From: Erigeron canadensis
Lineage: Eukaryota > Streptophyta > Magnoliopsida > Asterales > Asteraceae
NCBI RefSeq assembly: GCF_010389155.1
Contig: NC_057762.1
Span: 37,570,055 to 37,634,054 of the forward strand
Reading direction: 5' to 3'
DNA: 64,000 nucleotides
Shown here: in pieces, positions 23,444-34,740 of the stretch
Position numbering within the stretch: the first letter of the stretch is position 1
Layout: each line of letters opens with the position of its first letter
Translations under genes and position numbers: made by a program
Notes under the pieces: generated by a model
Seen by the model: only the letters and a program-made list of their open reading frames with translations
Told to the model about the DNA's origin: nothing
Database searches by the model: none

Positions 23444-24287
23444 CATGATGTACCTCATCAAAATCCTACTTACCATCGCACAACTTCCGGCCAACTTCCG
23501 TCATCTCTCACAACCACCAAACTCGCTGCCTAGTTCTCTGACATAATCAGCTGCATCATCCGACCAAATATTATGAATGTCTTCCAAAATCACTCTCCTC
23601 TTTCATCTCTTTTTAAAATTGATTTCTCATCTAGATCTGGGATTTATTATCTTTCATTTTTTGATATGATGATGATTTATAGTTGTGTGTTATTTTTAAT
23701 ATGAAAGAGTAATTTTCCATGGAAGGGGTGTGATATGATTTGATTTTGTAGTGTTATAAGTTATGTGATTTGTGTTGATACTAATATGTTAACTTGGTAA
23801 TATGGTGGTGTCGGTTTTACTTTGAACGATTTTATTATGAACAAAGATAGAGAATAATATGTTTAGATTTGATTTTTTTAGTTGGAATTGCAATATAGAT
23901 ATATGTATGTGATGTACTTATGGATCTTTAATTAAGGTATAGAAATATGGATTTCTATTGAATTATGAGGTGTATGCCTAGATCTTGATAAGAAAATCAA
24001 GAAGAAGAAAATAGTGTTTAGAGGTAAAAGGACAGATATAGGGGGTTAATGGAGAACCACAAACGGACGTTAGCGTAAGGGGTATATTATGATACGAAAA
24101 ACTATTATAGGGGTATGTAATGATACGAAAAATCGAGAGCGGTGAAACTTAATAATATGACGTAACCTGAAATTTTCTCAAAAAAATATTACGTGTAATC
24201 CAATTAACAAAACCTATTAGTCATCTTCAACCTTCTATTCTGCCTGTAACCCTCATTTTGCACTATACTCTGCAACATTAATTAAAA
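23444..24287. other. promoter side of the L1 gene with a transposon-end remnant
   Basis: Includes about 24040-24175, which resembles the right terminal repeat of the Mutator-like element at 36411-37990 (shared motifs GGACGTTA, 'AATGATACGAAAA', GAAATTTTCT) but is diverged and has no partner nearby. The remainder is the upstream flank and 5' UTR of the ribosomal L1 gene. Confidence 0.45.
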
Positions 24288-27200
24288 ATGGCGGCTCACC
24301 GTCTCCTCTCTCAAGCCCGACAAATCCGAACATCATACTTATTCAATCCTTCTACATTTCAGTCCCTTCACAGATCACTCTGCTCTTCATCTTCTTCACA
24401 AGATCTCAATCTTAAAAACCCCCAACAATCATCATCTGCACCAGTCCAGCCCGTTTCTTACCCAATCAAACCCAAAGACCCAGTTACCCAAAACCCACAA
24501 CCCAATGACCCGAATGCCCAAAACCCACAACCCATTAACCCGGAAAGTTGGAGCAGAGAAGATGCAAGATTTTTTAAAGATTATAACCCGGTTTCGTATG
24601 GGAGTAAAGTTGCACCATTGCCGGAAGATAAAGTGAGTGGGGAAAATGATGGGTTGAGTAATGAGGAAATGGAGGAGGAAAGGAGGAAAATTGAGATGGA
24701 AAATAGAATTATGAGAAGGGTTTTTCGCGGTAATGTAGACGAGCCCAAAGTTCCGTTTCCGACTTTGATTAAGCGGAAAAAGGAGAATGATAAAGGTCAG
24801 AAAGTTGTTCATGATCTTAAAGAGGCGGTCCATCTTGTCAAGGTTTGTTTTGGCTGTTTTTTTGTATGCTTATTATAGTTGGTGTTTATCAAGTTAGTTA
24901 TTGATGATAGCAAGCTTAAAGTTTGTGAATTTGTCCCTTTGAGACGTCTGCTAAAATTGGAGTGCATGATTTAAGTGCTTATGGCTTAAAATCCGTGTGT
25001 GAAATATGCAGGACTCATCCGGCCAAATATAAGCTGAAATGTACTTACTGCACCAAACATCTCTAGAAAATAGTTACCAAGACAAAGTAGTTTTTTTGAG
25101 CTTGGATTTAGTGTTTAGCTGCTTGAATATGTGAAATGTATGTGTGTGGTTCTGTCTACTTTGTCGTGTTAATTAAGCTATTGTTAGTTGAGAAATGTTT
25201 ATTGGGTTCTGTTTTATAAGTCTATGGTCATTTTAATTTCTGCCAAGTATTTGTTCTGTTGGGTTGACACTTTTGTGGAAGTACCCAGGTTGATAACTAA
25301 CTTGGATACCCCTTGTTTTAGTTGCTTCATTGGACCCAAAGAATACACCCCTGGAATACAACCCTGGCTATTTTGGCTTACATCGTGCAACCCTTTTCTT
25401 CAATTGTATTCTAGTTACATGTACAGGTTTTATAGTATGCAACAAGCCTTGATACCACTTAATGGGTGGTGGAAGTAAATATTGTGGTTTTTGAGCGTGT
25501 TAGACTGTGTTTTTGTGTCGGTTGTGTTGATTTTTAATTGAAAAAATATGGCGGCGTTTGGTTACAAGGATACGAGATGTAAGGCTAAGATTAGAGCAAG
25601 GGATGATCCAAGTTTTGGCATCTCATCCCTTAAACTTATGATGATTATTGTAAAATTGGGATGGATCTGCAAGACAGATGTTTTGTACTTTGTAGTATAG
25701 ATAGCTGTTTTTGTGCACTTGTCTGTCATCTTTGGATTAATTCAATTGAAGGATGTTGCTTTCTTCGTAACTCATACATAATTAGTCTTTCTGCTCATCT
25801 TCTTTATATATGTGTCTAAGTTTCTGTTATATATTTCTCTGATGTTATTTATATGGAAAGAAAGCTTGCATTTATCTACAACTGGTGATCTAATTATCTG
25901 AGCTAGTTTGGTCTGACTTGTTCTTTGACTACATTTCTTTGTTTTTTTCTCCATTGTATCTTTCAGGCGAATGCCAAGCGCAATTTTGATGAGACTTTGG
26001 AAGCACATGTGAAACTAGCTGTTGATCTGCGTCGAACTGATCTGGTATGTTATGTTTTTTCTTGTTTTCTTTAGTCCTATGGAAAGATGACACCTTAACT
26101 TAACTAGTTTGCAGCGGATTTGTAGGTTTTTAAGTGTCTAGTTTATTTGCCATCTTTAATTGCTATGGTAATCAGATATTTTATCCTTTTTCGTGTGTTA
26201 ACTTGTCTCACTACTTTGGCAACCAGGATTAAGATCATATGAATGATAATGACTGATATTATTAGTTTCTACAAATAGTCAATGGATAACCTATATTTGC
26301 CTCTTACTGACCAGTCCCATGGTTAACATGATAGAAGGTAAATTTTGTAACACTAAGGTTGTACAGGAATATGGGGCTAGGATTTGAACCCATGACCTCG
26401 GCTTTCATGCTGCATGATTGTTTAAAAGAAGTATACTTGATTTACTTATCTTCTTTTTTAACTAAATCTTTCATGTTTACTTTTGAAGATGCTTTGCATG
26501 GAGAATCGTAATTATCTTGTCACAGTGAACTATCTTGGCTAACAATTAATTTGTGAACTTTATGATTGTTACGATTGTATATATTGTTCTATTTAACTGG
26601 ATGCATCTTACGCCTTGACTTTGTTTTGCAAGTGCAGAAACTTACTGGTTCACTATCTCTTCCTCATGGCAGTGGAAAGGTACTATTCATGCTTGGCTAA
26701 TATTTAGTACTGCTATTGTAAGTTAGATTAGCTCATTTTGTTTGCCGTTTGTAGGCCCTTCGGGTGGCTGTGTTTGCTGAAGGGGCAGCTGCTGATGAGG
26801 CTAGAGCTGCAGGTGCTGATATGGTGGGCGGTGAGGACCTAATTGAAGGAATTAAAAGTGGTAAGTGAACAATCATTTTATGCTATTGTTGAAGTACACT
26901 ATTTATATGAAGTCTCTGGATTTGTGGGTTCAGACTTCTTTAAGATAATACATGTGGATGTTTCTATCTAAACCTCTATATCTATGACTTGTCCTGTAGA
27001 AGATTTTGCCTAATTTTTTTCTGTGGGCATAGCATTTGAATTTGTTTTGGACTTCAGGGGATTTACTAAAATGTATACGTAAAGAAGTTGCAATTTGTAT
27101 GCTACTGGTAGAATTTTCTTTTAAATAAAGTATCAAATTATGGTAGTGTTTCTGTTAGTGGCGTAATTCATCTTCACTTGATTCTGAATGTGTTGGCAGC

Positions 27201-28611
27201 TGTTCCTATTGCTAAATTCTTGTGTTAATTTAAACTTTGTAGGCAAAATTAACTTAAAAGAAATTGACAAGTGTATCGCAGTTCCTCAATTGATGCCACG
27301 TATAGGAAAAGAGGTTTGTGTTTCATTTTTTTGTTTCCTGAGAAAGCAGAGTTTTGTGTTATCTATCTCGGAATATGAAAATAAAGTCTGATCAATAATG
27401 AAAGTTATTGTTTTCATTTGACAGATTTCAAAAAAACTCAACCGTTTGACTCCAAACGCAAGAGTGAGTTGTTACCTTCTTTGATTATTTTTCTCCAAAG
27501 CTACTTACATTTTCGTGTATGACACCATGCTTATGACTTATTTATTTCCTTGTTTAGGATGGTTCTGTTACTACTGAAATCTCTAAAGCAGTGAAAGAAG
27601 CAAAGAAAAACATCAAGTTTAAGAAAGACAAGTCTGCTATTGTTCATGTTGGTCTTGGAAAGGTACCATTACCCACATTTTGTTGGGACATATTTACATT
27701 GCATGTGACGATGACATCTTTAGGATTGTGTGTAATCAGGTTGCAAAACTTTATGAAACAGGTCAGTTTTACAGAAGAGGCTTTATGTGAAAACGTGGGT
27801 GCATTTGTTAATGCTCTTCTGCTTGCAAAACCTCCTGGATTGAAGAAAAGTAAGTAGCATTCATTACCTGCTGTAATTTTTGTTTTGTGTATAAATAAAC
27901 AAAATTTTGATTTTTTGGCATTTAAAATACTTGTACGGCTTAATTAAGATACCTAAGGCTACATGGGAGCTTAAATTATTGGGAAGGACCAACTTTGTTT
28001 TTCTTTGTGTAGGTTCCAAGTATGCTGGATACGTGACCACATTTCATATTTGTAGCACGGTAACCTCATTGACTTTTATTAATAATATCATAGCATGTAG
28101 AGGTGGTCATTTCAGCCCATGGGTGAAATCGGATTGTGTTTTATTTCAAACTGGCTGAATAAAATAAAGTTGGCTAAAGGAGGAACAAGGCATATCCATT
28201 GAACATGTGAAAGTCACCATAATCTATCTTTAATGCATACAACTTAATTAATCATTTGTATAAAAAGGTAATTGTAGTAATGTTCTTTTTGTAAACATAG
28301 TTGATGCAATAAGCTTTTATTAACTATCCAATGAACAAAATAGTGTAACGTAGCCTGGCCGGAATCTGTTTTGATTTGTACTAAGATGTCTCGGTTCAAA
28401 CCAAACATGTTTTTAACTTGTTACCCAACTAGCTTTACCCGTCCAGCTTACCACCTCTAGTACATGTTTTCAATTGATTGATGAATAATGTTCAAACTTC
28501 AAACTAGCCTAACTGATTAATGTCATCATGTAGATGGGCCCATCTTTCCCTGTTTCAATCCAGTCGTTGTCAATAGCAGCTGATCGTTACACCAAACTGC
28601 AAATGAGATAA
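24288..28611 (+). CDS. mitochondrial ribosomal protein L1 (uL1m)
   Basis: Ten exons: 24288-24842, 25967-26044, 26638-26679, 26755-26860, 27243-27313, 27425-27463, 27558-27662, 27762-27849, 28013-28059, 28534-28611. Joined, they give 1,209 nt (402 aa) with no frame break. The first ~40 residues (Arg, Ser, Leu rich, almost no acidic residues) look like a mitochondrial presequence. Residues ~60-90 hold an Asn-Pro-Gln-Pro low-complexity repeat. From ~185 on is the L1p/L10e domain: '[18 protein letters not shown]', 'RVAVFAEG', '[13 protein letters not shown]', 'QLMPRIGK', '[18 protein letters not shown]' and the C-terminal 'TMGPS'-like end (here 'STMGPSFP'). uL1 forms the mobile stalk next to the ribosomal E site. 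From memory the Arabidopsis counterpart is AT2G42710, about 415 aa. The last exon and 3' flank are duplicated downstream (32855-33905). Confidence 0.93.
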
Positions 28612-29655
28612 CCATGGAATCAACTACAAACTCGATGCTGTATCTGGGGTGCCAAATCTATTTTTGCTGCTGTTGCATCTTGATTGGGTTCTTTTATACA
28701 CAAGTTGATGGTGTATTTCTTCCGCATAAGATTGATTAGATGTTATTTGCTCAACTAATAATTAAATGTATTTGGAAGAAGTAGCATTTCAATAGCTCAG
28801 TAATGTAGAACTGTAAAATCTTGATTCATTTTGGGAAGATACGTGGCTTTTGGAGAGTGTAATCATAGTCAGTAGTAAACGAGTCATGGTTAGATAATGG
28901 GCTATTGAACTGCTGTATTTATAGTTATGTTCACATCTATTCCATTATACAGTAGGCACACATTGTTACACATGAAAATCAAATGGGTTGTGTCTTATTT
29001 TCTTCATTCATAAAGATGCAAATGAATTCATGTGGTACAGGGAATAATGAAAAGTTAGGGTATGCTTGGAAAGTTGGAAGGGAGGTATTGGTAATGGGTT
29101 TTAGGAATACAAAAGGAAAATGATAAATCATCGCTAAATGACCTAAGGAATATAACACAACCTTATGTGCCACACGTTTTCATCCACTATTGTTGTAAAC
29201 ATACAGTAGAGATTTTTTTCTGCCAATGAAACATACATGATGAAATGGAGATTGCAGACATCTATTGCTATTGTTTTAGATTAAGATCAAATGCAATGCT
29301 AAATATACGGATATACGGTGATTCATACAGGTGTACTTGCAGTATTATTGTAATAACCCCTTAGGATTGTTATATTTACTTTTATATAAACCCAAATACA
29401 CATACAAAAATCAAAAGGAGGTGCTGTCTCATTAAAAAACACTCGTCAAGAGTCATATGGAGTTCTGACTTATGCAACAAGGTTATTTGGCCAGTGTGAT
29501 ACAGTCATGATAATTTTGATAAGAGGATTTTCCTTTGAATTAGAACCTGAAACGAGTTGACAAAATATAATATGAATAACAACTTTAGGTTGAACTGCTT
29601 TTGTTAACAATTCTATAAAATTCGTAATCAAGATAACGTAAGGGTTGAACATTTT
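28140..29655 (+). repeat. segmental duplication, copy A (3' end of the L1 gene)
   Basis: From about 'GAATAAAATAAAGTTGGC' in intron 9, through exon 10 and the 3' flank, to about 'ATCAAGATAACGTAAGGGTT', this segment aligns collinearly with 32855-33905. Long nearly identical blocks (for example around 28640-28720 against 33130-33215) are mixed with indels; copy A is longer by several hundred bases. Confidence 0.85.
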
Positions 29656-30191
29656 GTTAAAGAATCTTTAATATCATCTTTAAACAATCAAACATACTAA
29701 TAAATGAAATTCAATTTCAATTTGATAAGATTTCATAAAAAATTTGTGAATAAAAAGAAAGAAACTAACTGTTCAAAAAAGTAAAAATAAAATAGGAAGC
29801 TAGAAAAGATTAATTTATAAAGTGAGAGGACCTTGGGCGTAAGTTACTACACTCTATTTTGTTTCTCGGCTAATTAATTAATTCCCCAATTTTTCCCTCC
29901 TAAATACAATTCGTCTGTCTAGGGTTTAATAGTGCATTTCATTCGATCGAACCATAAATTTAAAGGTCTGTTTGTTCATCAAATAATAACAACAACAATT
30001 CTCTCAGGTTGATTGATCTTAATTGATCCTAATTCGTTTTCTCGAAACCATCTGCTGTATTTATTTTAAAATTTTCAAAGTATAAATTCTCATCGTGTTT
30101 TTCTACTCCTGTATGATTTTATCTGTTTCTTAGACGATGCTTTGAATTTTATATGAATTTTTTGTATGAATTTTAGGTACCTTCGTGCATA

Positions 30192-32623
30192 ATGGCACCG
30201 CCGCTTCCTGAGGTACGTAGGTCATCGATTTATTGTACGAATCTCAATCATTAACCCATCATGTATGTATGTATATATAGGGTAAGGTTCATGTGAGAAC
30301 TATTCACATATGAACATAGATAATTATAAGTATAACTTGATAGTTCAAATATGTTCACTTATATCATTCACAAATGAATCAAGTTATAATATAGAAGTTC
30401 TCAGCTTCGCCGATTCAAATGGTTCGCAGTTCTTACATGAACCTTCTCCTATATATATATATACACACACCTTATACTAAAACTATATACACTATCCTTT
30501 ATACCCAAGCCCGATTATGCAATGAGTAGTTCTACTTATAATCAAGGTTGGAGGGAGAAACCGGGTTGGGTTTTTATATATAAAAAATTATAATCTTCTG
30601 TGAAATTATGTGTAATTAAAAGACTGCAAACTTAAACATACTTGTGTAGAAACATTAGCATATTAACATTAACATAATACTTTGAAGTTCAAACAATTAA
30701 CCTTACCTAATTTAGGATTTTATTAAAGACAAAAAAAATCAAAAGGTTGACCAGAGTTGACCTATTACCAAATAACGCTGACCCGGTCGGATCCGAATCG
30801 TCCCCCGATCCGATATCGATTGATTTTATACAACCCTGCTTATATCACACTATCATCCCCATTACCAAAACACAGCATACTTCAGTTGTAGCAGGCAGCC
30901 TAACGATTTGCATCCCTATCCAAACTCGTAATCCTGCAATATGACCTGCATACATAATCTGCACTTCTATCATACCCAATTGAGCAACATTTCCCATTTG
31001 GTCTATAGTTCACACTTCACAGCTCCCGTCTTTCTTTCTTGCTTTCTGTTCAATTTAGATTTTAAAACTAACTCTAGCGTGTGTGTGCTCCAGTTTACAA
31101 TTATCTGTATTGACAATGGTCGGAGGACTTTATGTTGTAAAGATATCTACCACGCTCAACTTAAAGGTGCTAGATACTATTGTGAAACTGTATTGAAGGT
31201 TGGTAATTTTCATGCCTGCCATATATTTTAGTTACGATTGAGCCATTTATGCAAAACAACATACATATGAACATATCATTGTATTGTATTATATTGTATT
31301 TTGTTATTTATGCTGACAACTACGTACTCTTTTTCATTTTCTTTACAGTGTAGTCCTGAGAGTCGTGTGAGCATATTCACAATGAGTTCTAAAAGTAATG
31401 TCATACTGGTTCCTCCTACTAATGATCTTCAGCAACTCCGGCATGCCCTTAAATGTTGCCTTCCTTCCTTTACCTTTTCTTTTCTTTTTCTCATTACCTA
31501 TATATTCCATCTTTAGATACGTACGTATGTATGATTGAACTTTATGCCAATGGGCCGGGTTAGCGCCCCATTGGTAAGTTCTTTGACTTTGGGGTTTCTC
31601 ACCAGGTTCGAGTCCCACAGTGGATTGATCGGCAGGGGGGAGGTTGGGATGTCCTGGGCTCTATCCTAGGCATTCCTGTAGTTTTTGAATAGGGTAGTTT
31701 ATGTGTATGTATGATGATTGAACTTTATATATGACTGAACTGAAAACGCATTACACATCTATGTTTGCTTCTCAGCTGTACCTGAATTGTAGCCTTGACG
31801 GTGACACGGACATTCAAGATTCGTTGTCCCATGCATGTTCAACTTTTTCCCGTAGTCCCCCACAGATGTATAAAAGGTTACTTGTGTTCGTTGGAAAGTA
31901 TGTAATCCTACATATACTTAATTTTTTCAGTTATGAATATTTATTTTATTTTTTAGAGGAGACAACTAAATTAAAATTTCACATATGTTGGCAAACCTGA
32001 AACTTGATTGGAAAAACTAGCATCCTCTTTGTGGAACGGTGTTTATGATTGAAACCATTCTATAATATATTATCTGAATTGTAATAATCGCTGATAGATG
32101 TTGTTAATCTTGTCTTGGTTATGTATATCTATATGTTTGCTAATCAAATAGTTGTGTGTTTTTTATTATTGCTGCTAGTACTCTAAATCTGAATCTTAGG
32201 GATGCAAGCTTATATGGAAAGAAGCTCAAAGAGAGCAGTGCAGCTTTGGAAGTTTTCAACTTCTTATATTTGAAAAGGCGCTCTGTTACTTTAGGTGGGA
32301 ACGCTGGTATATTCCAGGGTTCTTACCATTATGCGAGAACAGAACTTGAGGCACTACTTGTTACTAATGTCAATGCTAAGGGTAACAGCCGCATAAAAGA
32401 TATTGTAGATGAATATGAATCTTCTGTTCTTCGCATGCTCAAGTCTAGATTACAAAAGCATGTCCATTACCTAGAGAAGAAAGCTGCTGCAGAGGTTAAA
32501 AGTGATGTGGATGAGAAGAATAAAACTGCTGCAGCAGATGAGAAGACCAAAAGTGCTGCAGATGATGAATATGGTCAAGCTCGTGCACCACGCGCCAGGA
32601 AGCAAAAAGGTAGAAAACACTAA
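30192..32623 (+). CDS. divergent RPN10-like protein (vWA domain, no UIM); possibly decaying
   Basis: Exons as I read them: 30192-30212, 31094-31198, 31349 to about 31457, about 31776 or 31793 to 31897, 32179-32623. The encoded protein follows the proteasome ubiquitin receptor RPN10 (PSMD4) vWA domain: 'TIICIDN' start (MICIDN in RPN10), 'SPESRVSIFTM' (NPENTVGILTM), 'VPPTNDLQQL' (TTPTSDLGKI), 'LLVFVG' (IIVFAG), 'GKKLKESSAALEVFNF' (GKRLKKNSVSLDIVNF) and 'ELEALL'. Canonical RPN10 (~390 aa in plants) then carries UIM motifs; here there is instead a Lys/Ala/Asp-rich tail ending 'RKQKGRKH'. The exon 3-4 junction cannot be closed in frame with standard GT-AG sites: the only GT after 'HALK' gives phase 1, whereas the acceptors need phase 0 or 2. 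A SINE sits in that intron. It may use an unusual splice site or be a pseudogene. Family 0.75, functional 0.4. Confidence 0.62.
30273..30460. mobile_element. MITE in intron 1 of the RPN10-like gene
   Basis: Terminal inverted repeats: TATATAGGGTAAGGTTCATG on the left and, in reverse complement, TATATAGGAGAAGGTTCATG on the right, continuing as TGAGAACT / TAAGAACT. About 190 bp, non-coding, with AT-repeat flanks that hide any target-site duplication. Confidence 0.7.
31546..31713 (+). repeat. tRNA-derived SINE with perfect 15-bp target-site duplication
   Basis: A 168-bp insertion flanked by ATGATTGAACTTTAT on both sides (31531-31545 and 31714-31728). A-box-like TAGCGCCCCATTGG at 31561-31574 and a perfect B box GGTTCGAGTCC at 31605-31615, with 30 bp between them as in tRNA genes. 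It lies in sense orientation inside intron 3 of the RPN10-like gene. Confidence 0.9.
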
Positions 32624-32854
32624 ACAAGAGCTGGAATTTGGTAAACATTCCCACCTTGTGACCGATTTGAAGCCTGGAGAGAATGAAAAGGTGGAAGCTG
32701 TCTGATGTATGTTGTGTAATTGTTTCTGTTTTCCTGCTGCTAGATTGTTTATGTTTGTTTCTTAAACTGAACCATATTAATATATGACATTGTTATCATC
32801 ATACTAGTATCTCTTTTGTCAAAAGGTATGTTCTTGTTTTTCATCTATTTGCCG

Positions 32855-33905
32855 TATCTCAAATGGATCGAATAAAATAAAGTTGGCCTGAGATTTTTTC
32901 AATAGGTAGTTCAAACCAAAATTGTTTACAACTTGTTACCCAACTAGCTTTACCCGTCCAGCTTACCACCTCTAGTATATGCTTTCAAATGATTGATGAA
33001 TAATGTTCAAACTAGCCTAACTGATTACTGTTGTCATGTAGATGGCCCGTCTTTCCCTGTTTCAATCCTCGTTGTCCATTGCAGCTGATCATTACACCAA
33101 ACTGCAAATTAGATAAACATGATATCAACTACAAACTCGATGCTGTATCCGGGGTGCCAAGTTTGTTTTTGCTGCTGTTGCATCTTGATTGGGTTCTTTT
33201 ATACACAAGTTGATGGTGTTTCCTGCATAAGCTTGATTTTAGATGTTATTTGCTTAACTAATCTTAAATTTATTAGAAAAAAGTAGCACTTGATTAGATC
33301 TGTAATGTAGAACTCAAAAAATCTTGATTCATTTAGGGAAGATATGTGGGCTCATAAGTTTTTTTATTAAAATGGTCATTTTGTTGAGCACACAAGTTTT
33401 TAGCTGACATTGTTTAGGGCCAATATCATCCACTACTTTTTTAAACAGATAGTAGTTTTTTTTTTTCCCAATGGGACATATACGATGAAATGGAGTTTGC
33501 AGACGTCTACGGCCTTTAGGAAGATGTAAAGGGAATAATACATATAAGGTGATTCTAACAGGTGTACAGTGTACTTGCAGTATCATTGTAATAGCCGCTT
33601 AAAATGAATGTTCAGACATGCTTTAACTTTTACATTTTACAAGTACAACTAGTTAAATCCAAAAGTACAAATACAAAATCTAGATGAGCTGTCGTCTCGT
33701 TAAAAAAATACTCGTCAAGGGTCATATGCAACAAGGTTATTTAGCAAACGTGATGCAACAATGATGATCTTCACAAGATGTCTTTCCTTTGAAGTAGAAC
33801 CTGGAACAAGTTCACAAAACATACAAGTTAGCTCATATAAATAGCAATTTTGGGTCAAACTAATTCAAAATCAAGATAAAGACATAAGGGTTGGATATTT
33901 TGTTG
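32855..33905 (+). repeat. segmental duplication, copy B (L1 tail downstream of the RPN10-like gene)
   Basis: Collinear partner of 28140-29655. It carries intron 9 sequence with the acceptor (GTCATGTAG), a decayed exon 10 and the 3' flank of the L1 gene, but none of exons 1-9. It begins about 230 bp after the RPN10-like stop codon. Confidence 0.85.
33042..33116 (+). pseudogene. orphan copy of L1 exon 10
   Basis: 75 bp corresponding to the 78-bp last exon of the L1 gene at 28534-28611. A 1-bp and a 2-bp deletion shift the frame for ~30 bp in the middle. The end ('TKLQIR', stop) is back in frame. No upstream L1 exons accompany it, so it cannot make L1. Confidence 0.85.
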
Positions 33906-34740
33906 GGAGCTCTAAAATACACGAAACTCGCCATAATAGCATGGATAAGATCTCAGAACATAGTTAGGTTAATATATGTGAGGTCACAATATGGCAGATA
34001 GGTATAATGCTATGGTGGTGATCCATTGATCCATAGCAGGTTTGCTCATTACTTTCTCTGATGCAGGGCTATATATGGTTGGTTAATTTAATGTTGAAGT
34101 GTGAGCATGACTTTCAGACCATGACTCACAACTTCAAAACCCCTATAGTAATAGTGCCAAGGACATGGGGTGAAAAATGCAAAAAAGGGTGGAACTTATG
34201 TTGAATGGAATTTTAAGAGATGATTACGAAAAATAAAATTTTCGTTGGGATGTATCTTGCCAACAACAAGTTGATTAATGGTTCCATTAGCTTCTAATAT
34301 AAATGATATTATATTCGTAACTTGAAAAAGATAAGACGTCTAGCATGAGAATTACCAATATGTGTTTTGCTCCGACATTTATGTATCCTATCTATGTCCA
34401 CATTGGTCAAAATGATTTAGTTGTCTTTGTAAAGTCTATAAGTTAGAAGAGTCGATTATATAGAATGTTCCATTAAAAAGACGGCAAGAGTTAAGGTTTT
34501 TATGTCACAGTAGAAAGTTATACGACCTGATATTCAATTGTACATGTTTGAGAATCGTCAAAAGAAAGGAGTTTTCTTATTGAAGTAGCAGGATATATCT
34601 CATAGATTTATGTAAATGTACCTGAATCTGCAAAACAGAAAGCATATTCCACACTGTAGCAACCGCGACAGTTTTATCGTTTCACATTTTAATGCATGTG
34701 GTTCTCCAGAACAGCAGTAAGAGCACGCCATGAACCAGAA
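33906..34740. other. intergenic, 3' side of the PPR gene
   Basis: AT-rich; includes the probable PPR 3' UTR on the minus strand. No other feature seen. Confidence 0.5.

Noticed and set aside
24432..24833. 133-codon minus-strand frame over L1 exon 1
   Set aside because: Antisense shadow of the Pro/Asn/Gln-rich coding sequence; no family features.
26375..26400. B-box-like GGGTTCAAATCC (minus) in intron 2 of the L1 gene
   Set aside because: The A box is not recognisable and there is no target-site duplication; at most a truncated SINE fragment.
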